The notes under the pieces are model-generated. The model searched no databases and had not been told where the DNA came from. It saw only the letters and a program-made list of their open reading frames with translations. A DNA stretch of 64,000 nt from Closterium sp. Naga37s-1 (Eukaryota > Streptophyta > Zygnematophyceae > Desmidiales > Closteriaceae): the NCBI GenBank assembly GCA_947471745.1, contig CANJKZ010000514.1:558001-622000 (forward strand). Reading direction: 5' to 3'. The position numbers and the translations under genes were made by a program. Shown one piece after another: positions 11,089 to 23,028 of this stretch (positions within the stretch are counted from its first letter, which is position 1; each line of letters opens with the position of its first letter).

Positions 11089-12139
11089 ACCGCGCTGCCA
11101 TGGGACGTGCGGCGTCTGGCAGAGCGCTACCTGCGCACCTACCACGTGCGCTTCTCCAAGGGAGGCACCACACCGACATCCTCCTCCCCGCCGGCTGGAT
11201 GACCCCCTCTGCCACCTCAACCTGGTATAGGTGATCCTTTCCACATACGGTACGCTCCTCCATGCCACCCCCTCTCCTCCGACCCCCTCCTCACGTCCTC
11301 ACCTCCGGGGAGCTGAGCGTCGGGTTGTGAGCGTGCAACGGTGGTGCGTGGGAGTGGGTTGTGAGGGGACGTGACAGTGCCAAGGAGGTGGATGTGATTA
11401 TTGATGGTTTGTTTAAAGGTGATTTACATTACTATGGTTTGCGAGGCTGCACCCTGTGGTGGTCACTTGCAGAGGCAGTGCAGCAGCAGGGCCTCCTTGT
11501 ATCGGATCATGTATGATGCACACAGTATCGCAGTGGTGGATTGCAGGGAATCAAGTACTTCCTTCCTTATTGTACAAGTACGGAGTACCCTAAACTTGTC
11601 AGCCATTACTTGTCAAATATATCGCCTGTTTTTGTAATCTGCGTTCCGTGTTATAACGCAGCATCTTCAAACCCGTACAGAACGATGAACGAAGGCAGCA
11701 GCAGCATTGGCTTCCGACTCAGAAATTAGGACATGTGGGATAAACAAGAAGACAGTGGTAGTTTTTTTGAAAAACTGAACGTTTGGAGCAACAAGAAGGC
11801 AACGAGGGTGTGTGTGCTGTGCAGATATGGAGGTGGGGAGGACAGTGGGTCAGAAAGCTATCTTTCCACGTACGCGATTTTCTCAAGTTCCTGGCATTCC
11901 GACCAAGTCTGGTACTGAGGAAAAACAAGGCTAGCTTTCAGAACAACAGAGTCCCCAAATTCTCACCTAAATTATCCAGACATCGTCCAAGTGATTTCTG
12001 GACCAATCTGGTCAACATCAGGAATGACAGAAACATATGGAATATACTTGTGTTCAAGTGAACAGAAGTTATTGTAGGGGAGCTAGTTATTGCAGGTGAG
12101 CCTGTAGTGAAGTTTTTCGCGCGGAACATAAAAGTCCAT
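11089..12139. other. Downstream spacer with a duplicated gene end
   Basis: Directly after the stop codon of the giant gene, 11104-11205 repeats the last coding part and its stop region (copy 1 at 10990-11103, period 114 bp), now without a gene. From about 11400 the sequence becomes AT-richer, and I see no gene in it. The stretch 11565-11715 resembles 27785-27925 upstream of the SET gene (shared blocks around cttca-acccgtac-gaacgat and gcagcatt). Confidence 0.6.
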
Positions 12140-12405
12140 CCGAGCCCTGGTGGATTCGAATCCACCAGGTGCCCCTCCTGGTGGAAGTCGTTTCCACCAG
12201 GACGCGGAGCCGGCGGAAGCTGTCTGCCCGGGGGCAAAAAAACTATTCCCCATCGCGACCGGCATGCCGTTCGGGAGCCTCAACCCTAAAATTTTAGGGT
12301 TGATGCCTCCCGAGCCGCATGCCTTCCGGATGGGTTTAGTTTTTTTTCTTGCCCGCGGGCAGATCGCCTCCGCGAGCACGCGGAAGCGGTCGCGGATTCG
12401 CCCGT
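12140..12405. mobile_element. Candidate foldback / MITE-like element with nested palindromes
   Basis: An imperfect inverted repeat is centred at 12291/12292, with arms of roughly 115 bp. The arms share tctgcccg..gggca and an A/T run (12223-12245 against 12346-12363), then Cys-free GC-rich blocks further out. Nested inside or beside it are a perfect 24-bp palindrome (12146-12169), a hairpin with 11-bp arms and a 5-nt loop (12176-12202), and a perfect 24-bp palindrome at the apex (12280-12303) made of cccta/tttaggg motifs. No transposase frame is present and I could not define target-site duplications, so the mobile-element label is an inference. The structure itself is directly visible. Confidence 0.5.
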
Positions 12406-13380
12406 GTTTTACTGTTCCTTCTCGTATGAACCTTTGAGAACTGCGGTTCGTCAGCACATTGGTGGCGACTGACGTCTGAGTCTCGACAGCACTGTGTTAC
12501 TCTCTTGCTTCTTGCGCCGTTCCATAGAGGCTTGTGGGGACCACTAATAAAATCCTTCCTGCTGGACACATCCTTGCTGGGACGTCAGCCTGGCTGGCGG
12601 CATCCCCGAGGCCACTCCTCATGATGCTGCTGTTGATGGTGCTATTGGTCATGCTGGCTGGATCGTTCGCCCACGACATTCCCGAGCTCCGTTCTAGTCG
12701 CCTGCCAAATTCCAGCCTCTTGAATATCTTCACTGGATTTCTCGTGTTAAGCGTAGCTGATGCTGACTTTCATGGCTTCCCCAGCTTGACATGGCTGCTG
12801 GCTTATCATAGACTACGATCGTTATTGTTCAGTACAGCCATGGAAGTAGTAGCATGCCTCGATAAGGCCGTTTCAGCATCATGCTGACCTAGATTCTGAT
12901 ACGATTTTGCTTCTGAAGCCTGATTATTAACCGTACTGCTTAGCTCGGGAGCATGGTACTGGTGATTCTTAACCTCGGAATCTAAAGCCTCTCCATCGTT
13001 CTAGTTGCCTCGAATGCTGATTCCGTTTCCAGCATCTAGATTTTGATAGGCTGATTGTCAACCGCTTATGACGTCTTGGCTCAACAATGGTATCCCTTCC
13101 CAATAAGGATCTCCACCGCGTTAGTTGTCGCGTATGATCCATTTAGGCTTCGTGCCGCGATACCCAAATCTGTCATCATGATTCGATCAACGCTAGCGCG
13201 TTATGCAGCGCCGTAAACGCCTCGGGAATGACATTCGAAGTGCTTTCAGCATCCCAGGCGATACTGGCAGCATTATCAGGCAGTCCCGTAAGCGCATTGA
13301 GACAGTATCGCTGGAAGCACGGAGTCTTAGTAGCAGTAGTGAATCTCTACGAGAGTACCTGCTGGAGCTCCAAAGCTAGC
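12406..13380. other. Spacer, no gene seen
   Basis: Mixed-composition DNA with short reading frames only. A 117-codon frame at 12534-12887 shows hydrophobic Leu/Met-rich runs but no recognisable family and no splice-consistent continuation. I see no clear element. Confidence 0.4.
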
Positions 13381-13625
13381 GTCGCTGATCTATTAAGCTC
13401 TTTAGTCACCGTCGCTGCTGTGCTAAGCATCGACCGTCGCTGCTCCGCTGAGCTCCATAGCAACCGTCGATCATCCGTTAAGTTCCATGATAGCGAGTCG
13501 CTGATCTGCTAATATCCATAGCGACCGTCGCTGATCCGCTAAGTTCCATAGCAATTCGCTGATCCGCTAAGCTCCATAGCGACCGTCGCTGATCTGCTGA
13601 GCTTCGTAGCTACCGTCGCTTGCAA
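13381..13625. repeat. Degenerate 30-bp tandem repeat
   Basis: About eight diverged units, each starting gtcgctgat or a variant and containing gctaag-tccatagc-acc, spaced about 28-31 bp apart. Divergence between units is high, so the array is old compared with the satellites further right. Confidence 0.75.
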
Positions 13626-14039
13626 GAATGATTCATGACAAGCGATGACGTCGCTGCTCACGGATGGTTCAGCCTGTGGATATCTAGCAGCAAGGCGACC
13701 GGCGTCACGGTGACTCACGGCGACACAATGAGCAGCGAACGGCTAGCGTCGAATAGCCTGTTGGCGGGTAGCATCGTGCGACGATTGTCGAGTGGCGGTA
13801 TTGATGGATTTCGAATCTCGAACAGTGGGTGACGGCTGCCGAACGGCGGGAGGCGAGATGGTACGAACAGCGAGCGACTAGCATTGTGCAACGATCGGCG
13901 AGCGGCAAATGGTGAATGGTGATTCATTCGAACGTTGAGCTTCGTGCGAGCGGCGAGCGGCGAGCAGCGAACAGCGCGCGCGTGACGAGAGGTGGCGAGA
14001 TATGGACTGCGAGTCGCTGTTGACGACCAAATGCGTGCG
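13626..14039. other. Spacer, weak internal similarity
   Basis: GC-rich DNA with scattered gcgagcggcgagc and tgtgcaacgat motifs that look like degenerate precursors of the neighbouring arrays. No gene is recognised. Confidence 0.4.
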
Positions 14040-14375
14040 AAGTCGGGGATACTGGCGACTTACGCATGCGATGATGTGCGGATGATGGCGACCAACCGTG
14101 TGCGACGGTGTGCGGAATGGCGACTTACTGCGTGCGACGGTGCGCGGAATAGCGACGAGCTGGGTGCAACGATGCGCAGAATGGCGACGCGGTGTGCGGA
14201 GTGCGACGAGCTGTGACGTAGTGCGGAATGGTGACTTACTGCGTGACGGCGTGCGGAATGACGAGTTGCTGTGTGCGACGGTGTGCGGAGTGGCGCTTGC
14301 CGTACGCGACGGTGTGCCGAACGGCGACTTGCTGCGTGCGACGGTGTGCGGAACGGCGACGCTGTTGCTTGCTGC
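14040..14375. repeat. Degenerate ~32-bp tandem repeat
   Basis: Units are built on gtgtgcggaatggcgactt followed by gctgcgtgcgacg. About nine or ten copies are present, with indels and substitutions. The unit length drifts between 28 and 36 bp. Confidence 0.75.
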
Positions 14376-16815
14376 TGCTGCCCTGGACGAGACACTTTCA
14401 GCCTCTACGCTTCTCCTTAGCTAAGTTAACTCTCCCCATCCTCCATCGCTCCCCATCCGTCTCTTGGCAAATCTCAAGGCAAATTCGTCTCTTGGCGCAT
14501 GGTGGTGGTGGTTCATGTTGCTATGGCAGCAGAGCTCATGTAGAGTGTAGTGTGGTGGGAGTGGTGGGAGAGATTAGGGAGAGAGAGTGCATTCATGCCA
14601 TGCCCGCGTCCCTCTCTACCCCAGTACCCCCTCGCTGGCTCAGCTCGCTGCTGTAGTGCCGTGGGCCACTGTCGCCATGCGCCTTCCGCCTCCCCCCTCC
14701 CACCACTCGTTTCTCGCTGTGCACGCCAACTAGGCAGCCTCAAGTCCCCAATGCCATGTTTCGAGTTTCTTGCTCTCCACTGCTCTAATGCCCACCTTAA
14801 CATGCTTTCTAACCGAAGTGTTTGCTTCCAATGCTTCCCCATTCCTTCAGACAGCATCGGTCAACGCCATTCAACACCAGTCCTCAGCACCCACACCCGT
14901 GACATTGCTGCCATCATGGTATGGTATCCACCCCTATACCTGCATCCGCACTCTCCTTCGTTCCACCATGTTCACCCGTTCTACCTTTCACTCCTCCTTT
15001 TCACTTCATCCGCTCTCTCCTTTGCGTCTGTCTATTGCTGCTGGCCGCTCTGTCTGCTGCACGGCCTGGTTGCTCTTTCGTGGTGCACTCACTGTGTGTG
15101 GTTCCGTGTGGTGCAGGGGCGTTGTGGCTCTAGGTGCTGTACGTGCCTTGCTGTTCCAGTCCAAGGGCATGCAGCAGAGGTAGGAGGCCACACAGCCGGC
15201 ACCTCGTTCAAGGAGTGAATCACTCAAGGAGCCACGCTCGCAGCACTGTCAAGCAGCAGCATTAGCGGCTGCGGTGGCGGCAATGGCAGGAAGCACGGAA
15301 TGCTTTGGGCCGTGGCGGATTCAAGTTGCTACGCCATCGCGTGACAGGCGTAGAAGAAAAGTCAACGCCGCCAGCCACTTCGACCGCCAGCCACGTTGGG
15401 GCCTTTGCACTATGAGGTGATTTCGCCACCTCTCTGCCTCTGCCAAGCCAGCAGCACCTCATTTTCCGACTGCATTAGTTTCTCCTCCACTTTGCTTGGA
15501 GCAAACATTCGTTGAGCCCCACCATTTTTTTTCCTCCTTCCTTGGATTTCTGTACTATCCTCCCCATGCTGTTGCCTTTTCCTTGCCTTCACCTGGCGAT
15601 TTTCTCCTCCTTTTTGCTTGTAGGGAAACACTCGAAGGAGCATCGCCAACGGTTTGTGGCGACGGTATGCTCAAGATAGCAACTAACCAATGGCACCCCA
15701 CATTTCTCACAACCCACGGTGTGTGGATGATGGCGGCGAGCTGCGTGGGGCGCTGCTGCTGGCTGCTGTCGCCCTGGAGGATTTCTGCTGCCTTGGGCGA
15801 GTCACTCTCTGCATCCACGCTTCTCCCCCAGCTAAGTCTCCTCTCCGGCTCGCCACTTCCCCTCCTTTCTTCAAGGCGTCCCTTGGCGCATGGTGATGGT
15901 GGTCCACGGTGCTATGGCAGCAGAGCTTATGTAGAGTGCAGTGTAGTGGTAGTGGTGGAGGAGATTAGTGGGAGAGGCAGTGCATTCATGCCATGCGCGT
16001 GTCCCTCTCCAGCCCAGTCCCCCCTCGCTGCCTCAGCTCGCTGCTGTAGTGCCGTAGGCCACTGTCGCCATGCGCCTATCCCTTTTCCCCTCTTCCCCCT
16101 CCCACCACTCAAATCTCGAGTTTCTCACTCTTGCTCTCCACTGCTTCTGCTCTATTGCCCACCTTGACCTGCTTTCTGCCCACATCTGAGTTTCTGTCTC
16201 TGCATGAGGCCAATCCCTTTGCATCTCCCCCATCCATCCTCTAGCCTCAGGGCCAATGCCTTCTCCCGCTTGCCTTTGCCTTTCCCTTCTTGCCTCGTCC
16301 CTTTTTCTTTTCCCTCCTTTCCTCGTCTCTTTTTCTTGTCCTTATGTCTTCTCAGTATTACTACTGCGTCTCCTTGCCTCTGCTAGGCCTCCCTTAGCAA
16401 CCAACGCATCTCATAAAGACCTACAACGCGATGGAAGAGGCGCTTGAGCGTGATAAGTTCCTCACTGCTGAGGCGGCGCGTAAGCATTGTTTCTCCTCCA
16501 TTTTGATTGCAGAAAAACACTCGAAAAGCCACGCTATCAGCACCAACAAGCAGAAACACCGGCAGCAGCAGCAATGCCAAGGGTTTAGGTGTGGTGGACT
16601 GAGGAGCTACTCAACCGAATGTAATGACGGCCGGCCAATGAAGGGCATGGAGGCAAAGTCGACACTGGCAGTTTCCTCGTCTTACTTACCCACCCTTCAC
16701 TTCTCCCACTACTAGTGCCCCGTCTCATACCCCCCCACTTTCTTTCCACTCCCCACCTTTCCACCTCACCCTGTCTGTCACTGCTTCTTCTCGCAGGGCT
16801 GCTTCATCTCTCGCT
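14376..16815. repeat. Macrosatellite block 1, non-satellite part
   Basis: This stretch contains modules that recur elsewhere. Module D (gcgcatggtggtggtgg...gtagagtg, with a conserved block to ccactgtcgccatgcgcc) is at about 14380-14700 and again at 15750-16085. Module E (gctgctggccgctctgtctg) is at about 14930-15115. Module F (a pyrimidine tract ending ttgcttgtaggg plus aaacactcgaagg) is at about 15590-15720. Module G (ttctcagtattact) is at about 16270-16420, and module F' at about 16480-16800. The same modules recur in similar order at 20276-22250. No reading frame is preserved between copies, so I see no gene. The tttgcttgcag ends look like 3' splice sites, so a decayed gene or element origin is possible. 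Confidence 0.65.
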
Positions 16816-18960
16816 TTTATTCCCATCCGCCTCATTCCCATCCGCCTCGCTTCCCATCCGCCTCATTCCCATCCGCCTCGCTTCCCATCCGCCTCATTCC
16901 CATCCGCCTCATTCCCATCCGCCTCGCTTCCCATCCGCCTCGCTTCCCATCCGCCTCATTCCCATCCACCTCATTCCCATCCGTCTCACCCATCCGACTC
17001 GCTTCCCATCCGCCTCATTCCCATCCACCTCATTCCCATCCGCCTCATTCCCATCCGCCTCATTCCCATCCGCCTCATTCCCATCCACCTCCTTCCCATC
17101 CGCCTCGCTTCCCATCCGCCTCATTCCCATCCGCCTCATTCCCGTCCACCTCATTCCTATCCGCCTCATTCCCATCCGCCTCATTCCCCGCCTCATTCCC
17201 ATCCGCCTCATTCCCGTCCACCTCATTCTCATCCGTCTAACCCATCCGCCTCGCTTCCCATCCGCCTCATCCCCATCCGCCTCATTCCCATCCGTCTCAC
17301 CCATCCGCCTCGTTTCCCATCCGCCTCATTCCCATCCGCCTCATTCCCATCCCATCCGCCTCATTCCCATCCGCCTCATTCCCATCCGCCTCATTCCCAT
17401 CCGCCTCATTCCCATCCGCCTCATTCCCGTCCACCTCATTCCCATCCTTCTCACCCATCCGCCTCGCTTCCCATCCGCCTCATTCCCATCCGCCTCATTC
17501 CCATCCACCTCATTCCCATCCGCCTCGCTTCCCATCCGCCTCATTCCCATCCGCGTCATTCCCATCCGTCTCACCCATCCGCCTCGCTTCCCATCCGCCT
17601 CATTCCCATCCGCCTCATTCCCATCCGCCTCATTCCCGTCCACCTCATTCCTCCTTCCCATCCGCCTCGCTTCCCATCCGCTTCATTCCCATCCGCCTCA
17701 TTCCCGTCCACCTCATTCCCATCCGTCTCACCCATCCGCCTCGCTTCCCATCCGCCTCGCTTCCCATCCGCCTCATTCCCATCCGCCTCATTCCCATCCC
17801 ATCCGCCTCATTCCCATCCCATCCGCCTCATTCCCATCCGCCTCATTCGCATCCGCCTCATTCCCATCCGCCTCATTCCCATCCGCCTCATTCCCATCCG
17901 CCTCATTCCCATCCACCTCATTCCCATCCGCCTCATTCCCATCCCATCCGCCTCATTCCCATCCGCCTCGCTTCCCATCCGCCTCATTCCCATCCGCCTC
18001 GCTTCCCATCCGCCTCATTCCCATCCGCCTCATTCCCATCCGCCTCATTCCCATCCGCCTCATTCCCATCCGCCGCATTCCCATCCGCCTCGCTTCCCAT
18101 CCGCCTCATTCCCATCCGCCTCATTCCCATCCGCCTCATTCCCATCCACCTCCTTCCCATCCGCCTCGCTTCCCATCCGCCTCATTCCCATCCGCCTCAT
18201 TCCCATCCGCTTCCCATCCGCCTCATTCCCATCCCGTCCGCCTCATTCCCATCCGCCTCATTCGCATCCGCCTCATTCCCATCCGCCTCATTCCCATCCG
18301 CCTCGCTTCCCATCCGCCTCGCTTCCCATCCGCCTCATTCCCATCCACCTCATTCCCATCCGTCTCACCCATCCGACTCGCTTCCCATCCGCCTCATTCC
18401 CATCCGCCTCATTCCCATCCGCCTCATTCCCATCCGCCTCATTCCCATCCGCCTCATTCCCATCCACCTCCTTCCCATCCGCCTTGCTTCCCATCCGCCT
18501 CATTCCCATCCGCCTCGCTTCCCATCCGCCTCATTCCCATCCGCTTCCCATCCGCCTCATTCCCATCCGCCTCACTTCCCATCCGTCTCATCCATCCGCC
18601 TCGCTTCCCATCCGCCTCATTCCCATCCGCCTCATTCCCATCCGCCTCATTCCCATCCGCCTCATTCCCATCCGCCTCATTCCCATCCGCCTCATACGCA
18701 TCCGCCTCATTCCCATCCGCTTCGCATCCGCCTCATTCCCATCCGCCTCATTCCCATCCGCCTCATTCCCATCCGCCTCATTCCCATCCGCCTCGCATCC
18801 CATCCGCCTCATTCCCATCCTCCTCGCTTCCCATCCGCTTCCCATCCGCCTCATTCCCATCCGCCTCATTCCCATCCACCTCCTTCCCATCCGCCTTGCT
18901 TCCCATCCGCCTCATTCCCATCCGCCTTATTCCCCTCCACCTCATTCCCATCCCATCTGC
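16816..18960 (+). repeat. Satellite A, 15-bp unit (about 140 copies)
   Basis: The unit is attcccatccgcctc, with common variants attcccatccacctc, cttcccatccgcctc and a shortened tcacccatccgcctc. The unit is five codons long, so both strands remain open for hundreds of codons (Ser-His-Pro-Pro-His on +, Gly-Met-Arg-Arg-Met or Gly-Asn-Glu-Ala-Asp on -). There is no start context, intron signal or conserved non-repeat flank, so I do not call a protein. Confidence 0.95.
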
Positions 18961-20275
18961 CTCTCCCTCACACCCCCAGAGCAGCGGCGCCTCTCCCTCA
19001 CAACCCCCCAGAGCAGCGGCGCCTCTCCCTCACAACCCCCAGAGCAGCGGCGCCTCTCCCTCACAACCCCCAAGAGCAGCGGCGCCTCTCCCTCACACCA
19101 CCCCAAAGCAGCGGCGCCTCTCGCTCACAACCCCCCAGAGCAGCGGCGCCTCGCCCTCACAACCCCCCAGAGCAGCGGCGCCTCTCCCTCACAACCCCCC
19201 AGAGCAGCGGTGCCTCTCCCTCACATCCCCCCAGAGCAGCGGCGCCTCTCCCTCACAACCCCCAGAGCAGCGGCGCCTCTCCCTCACAACCCCCAGAGCA
19301 GCGGCGCCTCTCCCTCACAACCCCCCAGAGCAGCGGCGCCTCTCCCTCACAACCCCCCAGAGCAGCGGCACCTCTCCCTCACAACCCCCCAGAGCAGCGG
19401 CGCCTCTCCCTCACATCTCCCCAGAGCAGCGGCGCCTCTCCCTCACAACCCCCCCAGAGCAGCGGCGCCTCTCCCTCACAACCCCCCAGAGCAGCGGCGC
19501 CTCTCCATCACAACCCCCCAGAGCAGCGGCGGCTCTCCCTCACAACCCCCAGAGCAGCGGCGCCTCTCCCTCACAACCCCCCAGAGCAGCGGCGCCTCTC
19601 CCTCACAACCCCCCAGAGCAGCGGCGCCTCTCCCTCACAACCCCCAGAGCAGCGGCGCCTCTCCCTCACAACCCCCAGAGCAGCGGCGCCTCTCCCTCAC
19701 AACCCCCCAGAGCAGCGGCGCCTCTCCCTCACAACCCCCCTGAGCAGCGGCGCCTCTCCCTCACATCTCCCCAGAGCAGCGGCGCCTCTCCCTCACAACC
19801 CCCCCAGAGCAGCGGCGCCTCTCCCTCACAACCCCCCAGAGCAAAGGCGCCTCTCCCTCACAACCCCCAAGAGCAGCGGCGCCTCTCCCTCACATCTCCC
19901 CAGAGCAGCGGCGCCTCTCCCTCACAACCCCCCAGAGCAGCGGCGGCTCTCCCTCACAACCCCCCAGAGCAGCGGCGCCTCTCCCTCACAACCCCCCAGA
20001 GCAGCGGCGCCTCTCCCTCACAACCCCCCAGAGCAGCGGCGCCTCTCCCTCACAACCCCCAAGAGCAGCGGCGCCTCTCCCTCACAACCCCCCAGAGCAG
20101 CGACGCCTCTCCCTCACAACCCCCAGAGCAGCGGCGCCTCTCCCTCACAACCCCCAGAACAGCGGCGCCTCTCCCTCACAACCCCCCAGAGCAGCGGCGC
20201 CTCTCCCTCACAACCCCCCAGAGCAGCGGCGCCTCTCCCTCACAACCCCCAGAGCAGCGGCGCCTCGCCTTCACA
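18961..20275 (+). repeat. Satellite B, 31/32-bp unit (about 42 copies)
   Basis: Each unit consists of cagagcagcggcgcctctcc followed by ctcacaacccccc. Length varies between 31 and 32 bp through the C-run (5 or 6 C). Copies are nearly identical, so amplification or homogenisation is recent. The array abuts satellite A with no spacer. Confidence 0.95.
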
Positions 20276-22250
20276 ACAGGGGGAGTGCACCCGATCTCTC
20301 CTTCGTTCCACCATGTGATTCCACCCGTTCTCTCTTTGAACTCTTCCATTTCAGACCGTCCACTCTCTCCTTGGCTTCTGGTTGTTGCTGCTGGCCGCTC
20401 TGTCTGGTGCACGGCCTGGTTGCTCGTCGTGGTGCACTCAAAGTGTGTGGTTCCCTGTTGTGCGGGGGGATGATGGCTCTATTGATGCACGTGCCTTGCT
20501 GTTTCAAGGGGAGGCAGCAGAGGGAGGAGGCGCATGGAGGGGTGGCAGTGGGATGAATAACTGCCGATACTCACTGCGTGCTGCCGGCCCTGCTGACAGC
20601 TTCTCACCACTGTATGCGCTCATGTGCCGAGGGGGAGTGGGGACTGGAGGATCAGGGAAGTGTGCCCCTTCCTTCCCTCCTGTACGTGTCGTTTTCACGT
20701 TGTTCCTTTTGCCTTTCCCTTGTGTCTTCATCCTTTTTGCCTTGTTGCTTGTCCTTCCATCTTTGCATTCTGCCTTGTTCTTGATTTCTCCACGCTCCTG
20801 CAAGGCGCCGCCCAACAACTCGCCGTCACTTTTGTCCTCCTTTTTGCTTGCAGGGAAGCACACTTAGGAGCACCACCATCGGTGTGTGGCGACTTACACA
20901 GTGGGGCGTTCTGTGTGCGACATATGCACAAGATAGCCGCCAACCAATCGCATGGCACGTTCATCTGATGGTGTGTCGATGATGGCGGCGAGCTGCGTGG
21001 GACGCTGCTGCTTGCTGCTGTCGCCCTGGAGGATTTCTGCTGCCTTGGCCGAGTCACTCTCTGCGTCCACGCTACTCCCGCAGCTAAGTCTCCTATCCGC
21101 GCCCTCATCCTCTCCTCCCTTTCTACTCCTCTATCCCCATCTGTACCTTCCAATCTTGACAATTTTCACGACGCATCCATCTTTTGGCGCATGGTGGTGG
21201 TGGTCCATGGTGCTGTAGCAGTGGAGCTCATGCAGAGTGTAGTGTAGTGGGAGTGGTGGGAGAGATTAGAGGGAGAGGGAGTGCACTCATGCCATGCGCG
21301 CGTCCCTCTCTACCCCAGTCCCCCCTCGCTGGCTCAGCTCGCTGCTGTAGTGCCGTGGGCCACTGTCGCCATGCGCCTACCCCTTTCCCCCTCCCCCCTC
21401 CTCCCCCCTCAGGGCGAATGCATTCTCCCGCTCGACACAGCAGCAGAGCACTGGCTGCAGAAGCACGGCAGTCAGCATCAGTCAACGCCAGTCAACGCCA
21501 GTCTTCAGCACCCACACCCATGCCATCGCTGCCATTATGGTATGGTATGCATCCATTTAACCCGTTCTCTCTTCCACTCCTCCATACCCGCACTTCGTCT
21601 GCTCTCTCCTTCGCTTCTGTCTGTTGCTGCTGGCTGCTCTATCTGCTACACGGCCTGGTTGCACTTCGTACTGCGCTCACTGTGATTTTCCCTCAGTAAG
21701 GTGTTCAGTGGGGGTGGAGGTTCAGGGAAGTGTTTTCCCTCCCTCCCACCTGTCAATTTCTCTGGTTGACTTGTCATTTTCATGTTGTTGCCTTTTCCCT
21801 TCCCTTCTTGCCTCGTCCCTTTTTCTTTTCCCTCTTTTCCTCGTCCCCTTGTCCTTATGTCTTCTCAGTATTACTGCGTCCCCTTGCCTCTGCTAGGCCT
21901 CCCTTAGCAACCAACGCATCTCCCATAGCATTGTTTCTCCTCCATTTTGCTTGCAGAAAGACACTCGAAAAGCCACGCTGTCAGAACCGACAAGCAGAAC
22001 CACCGGCAGCAGCAGCAATGCCAGCAGTAAGAGCAGTGGGAGGTGTGGTGGACTAAGGAGCTACACACCCGAATGTAATGACGGCCAGCCAATGAAGGGC
22101 GTGGAAGCAAAGTCGAACTGGAAGTTTCCTCGTCTTAGATACGCACCCTTCACTTCTCCCACTCCTGCCCCGGCTCTTACCCCCCTACTTTCTTTCCCAC
22201 CTCACACTGTCTGTCACTGCTTCTTCTCGCAGGGCTGATTCATCTGCCCT
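20276..22250. repeat. Macrosatellite block 2, non-satellite part
   Basis: This stretch carries E (20285-20465), F (20825-20990), D (20990-21390), E again (21460-21690), G (21760-21905) and F' (21930-22245). The order matches block 1 from its E module onward. Distances from the block 1 copies are about 5.2-5.4 kb. Sequence identity is high over D and F' but broken by indels. No gene is recognised. Confidence 0.65.
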
Positions 22251-23028
22251 CACTTTCATTCCCATCCGCCTCATTCCCATCCGCATTATCCCCATCCGCC
22301 TCATTCCCATCCGCATTATCCCCATCCGCCCCATTCCCATCAGCCTCATTCCCATCCGCCTCATTCCCATCCGCCCCATTCCCATCAGCCTCATTCCCAT
22401 CCGCCCAATTCCCATCAGCCTCATTCCCATCCGCCTCATTCCCATCTGCCCCATTCCCATCAGCCTCATTCCAATCCGCCTCATTCCCATCCGCCCCATT
22501 CCCATCAGCCTCATTCCCATCCGCCTCATTCCCATCCGCCTCATTCCCATCCGCCTCATTCCCTTCCGCCTCATTCCCATCCGCCTCATTCCAATCCGCC
22601 TCATTCCCATCCGCCGCATTCCCATCCGCCTCGCTTCCCATCCACCTCATTCCCATCCGCCCCATTCCCATCAGCCTCATTCCCATCCGCCTCATTCCCA
22701 TCCGCCCCATTCCCATCAGCCTCATTCCCATCCCCCTCATTCCCATCAGCCTCATTCCCATCCGCCTCATTCCCATCCGCCCCATTCCCATCAGCCTCAT
22801 TCCAATCCGCCTCATTCCCATCCGCCCCATTCCCATCAGCCTCATTCCCATCCGCCTCATTCCCATCCGCCTCATTCCCATCCGCCTCATTCCCATCCGC
22901 CTCATTCCAATCCGCCTCATTCCCATCCGCCGCATTCCCATGCGCCTCGCTTCCCATCCGCCTCATTCCCATCCGCTTCATTCCCATCCGCCTCATTCCC
23001 ATCCGCCTCATTCCCATCCGCGCCGCCC
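22251..23028 (+). repeat. Satellite A', 15-bp unit with higher-order structure
   Basis: This is the same 15-bp family as 16816-18960 (about 51 units). Here three variants (cattcccatccgcct, cattcccatccgccc, cattcccatcagcct) recur in ordered groups, forming a 45-bp or longer higher-order repeat. That pattern is not obvious in the first array. Confidence 0.9.

Noticed and set aside
12140-12170. tRNA T-arm-like ggattcgaatcc sequence
   Set aside because: The loop and stem do not fit a T-arm (one extra base), no D-arm or anticodon arm lies upstream, and the sequence is part of a perfect palindrome.
16715-20473. Reading frame of 1252 codons rich in Ser, Pro, His and Arg
   Set aside because: It is satellite A plus satellite B read through. 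The unit lengths keep frames open on both strands, and there is no conserved non-repeat part.
22185-23017. Minus-strand frames of Gly-Met-Arg-Arg and Gly-Asn-Glu-Ala-Asp repeats
   Set aside because: They are the antisense reading of the 15-bp satellite.
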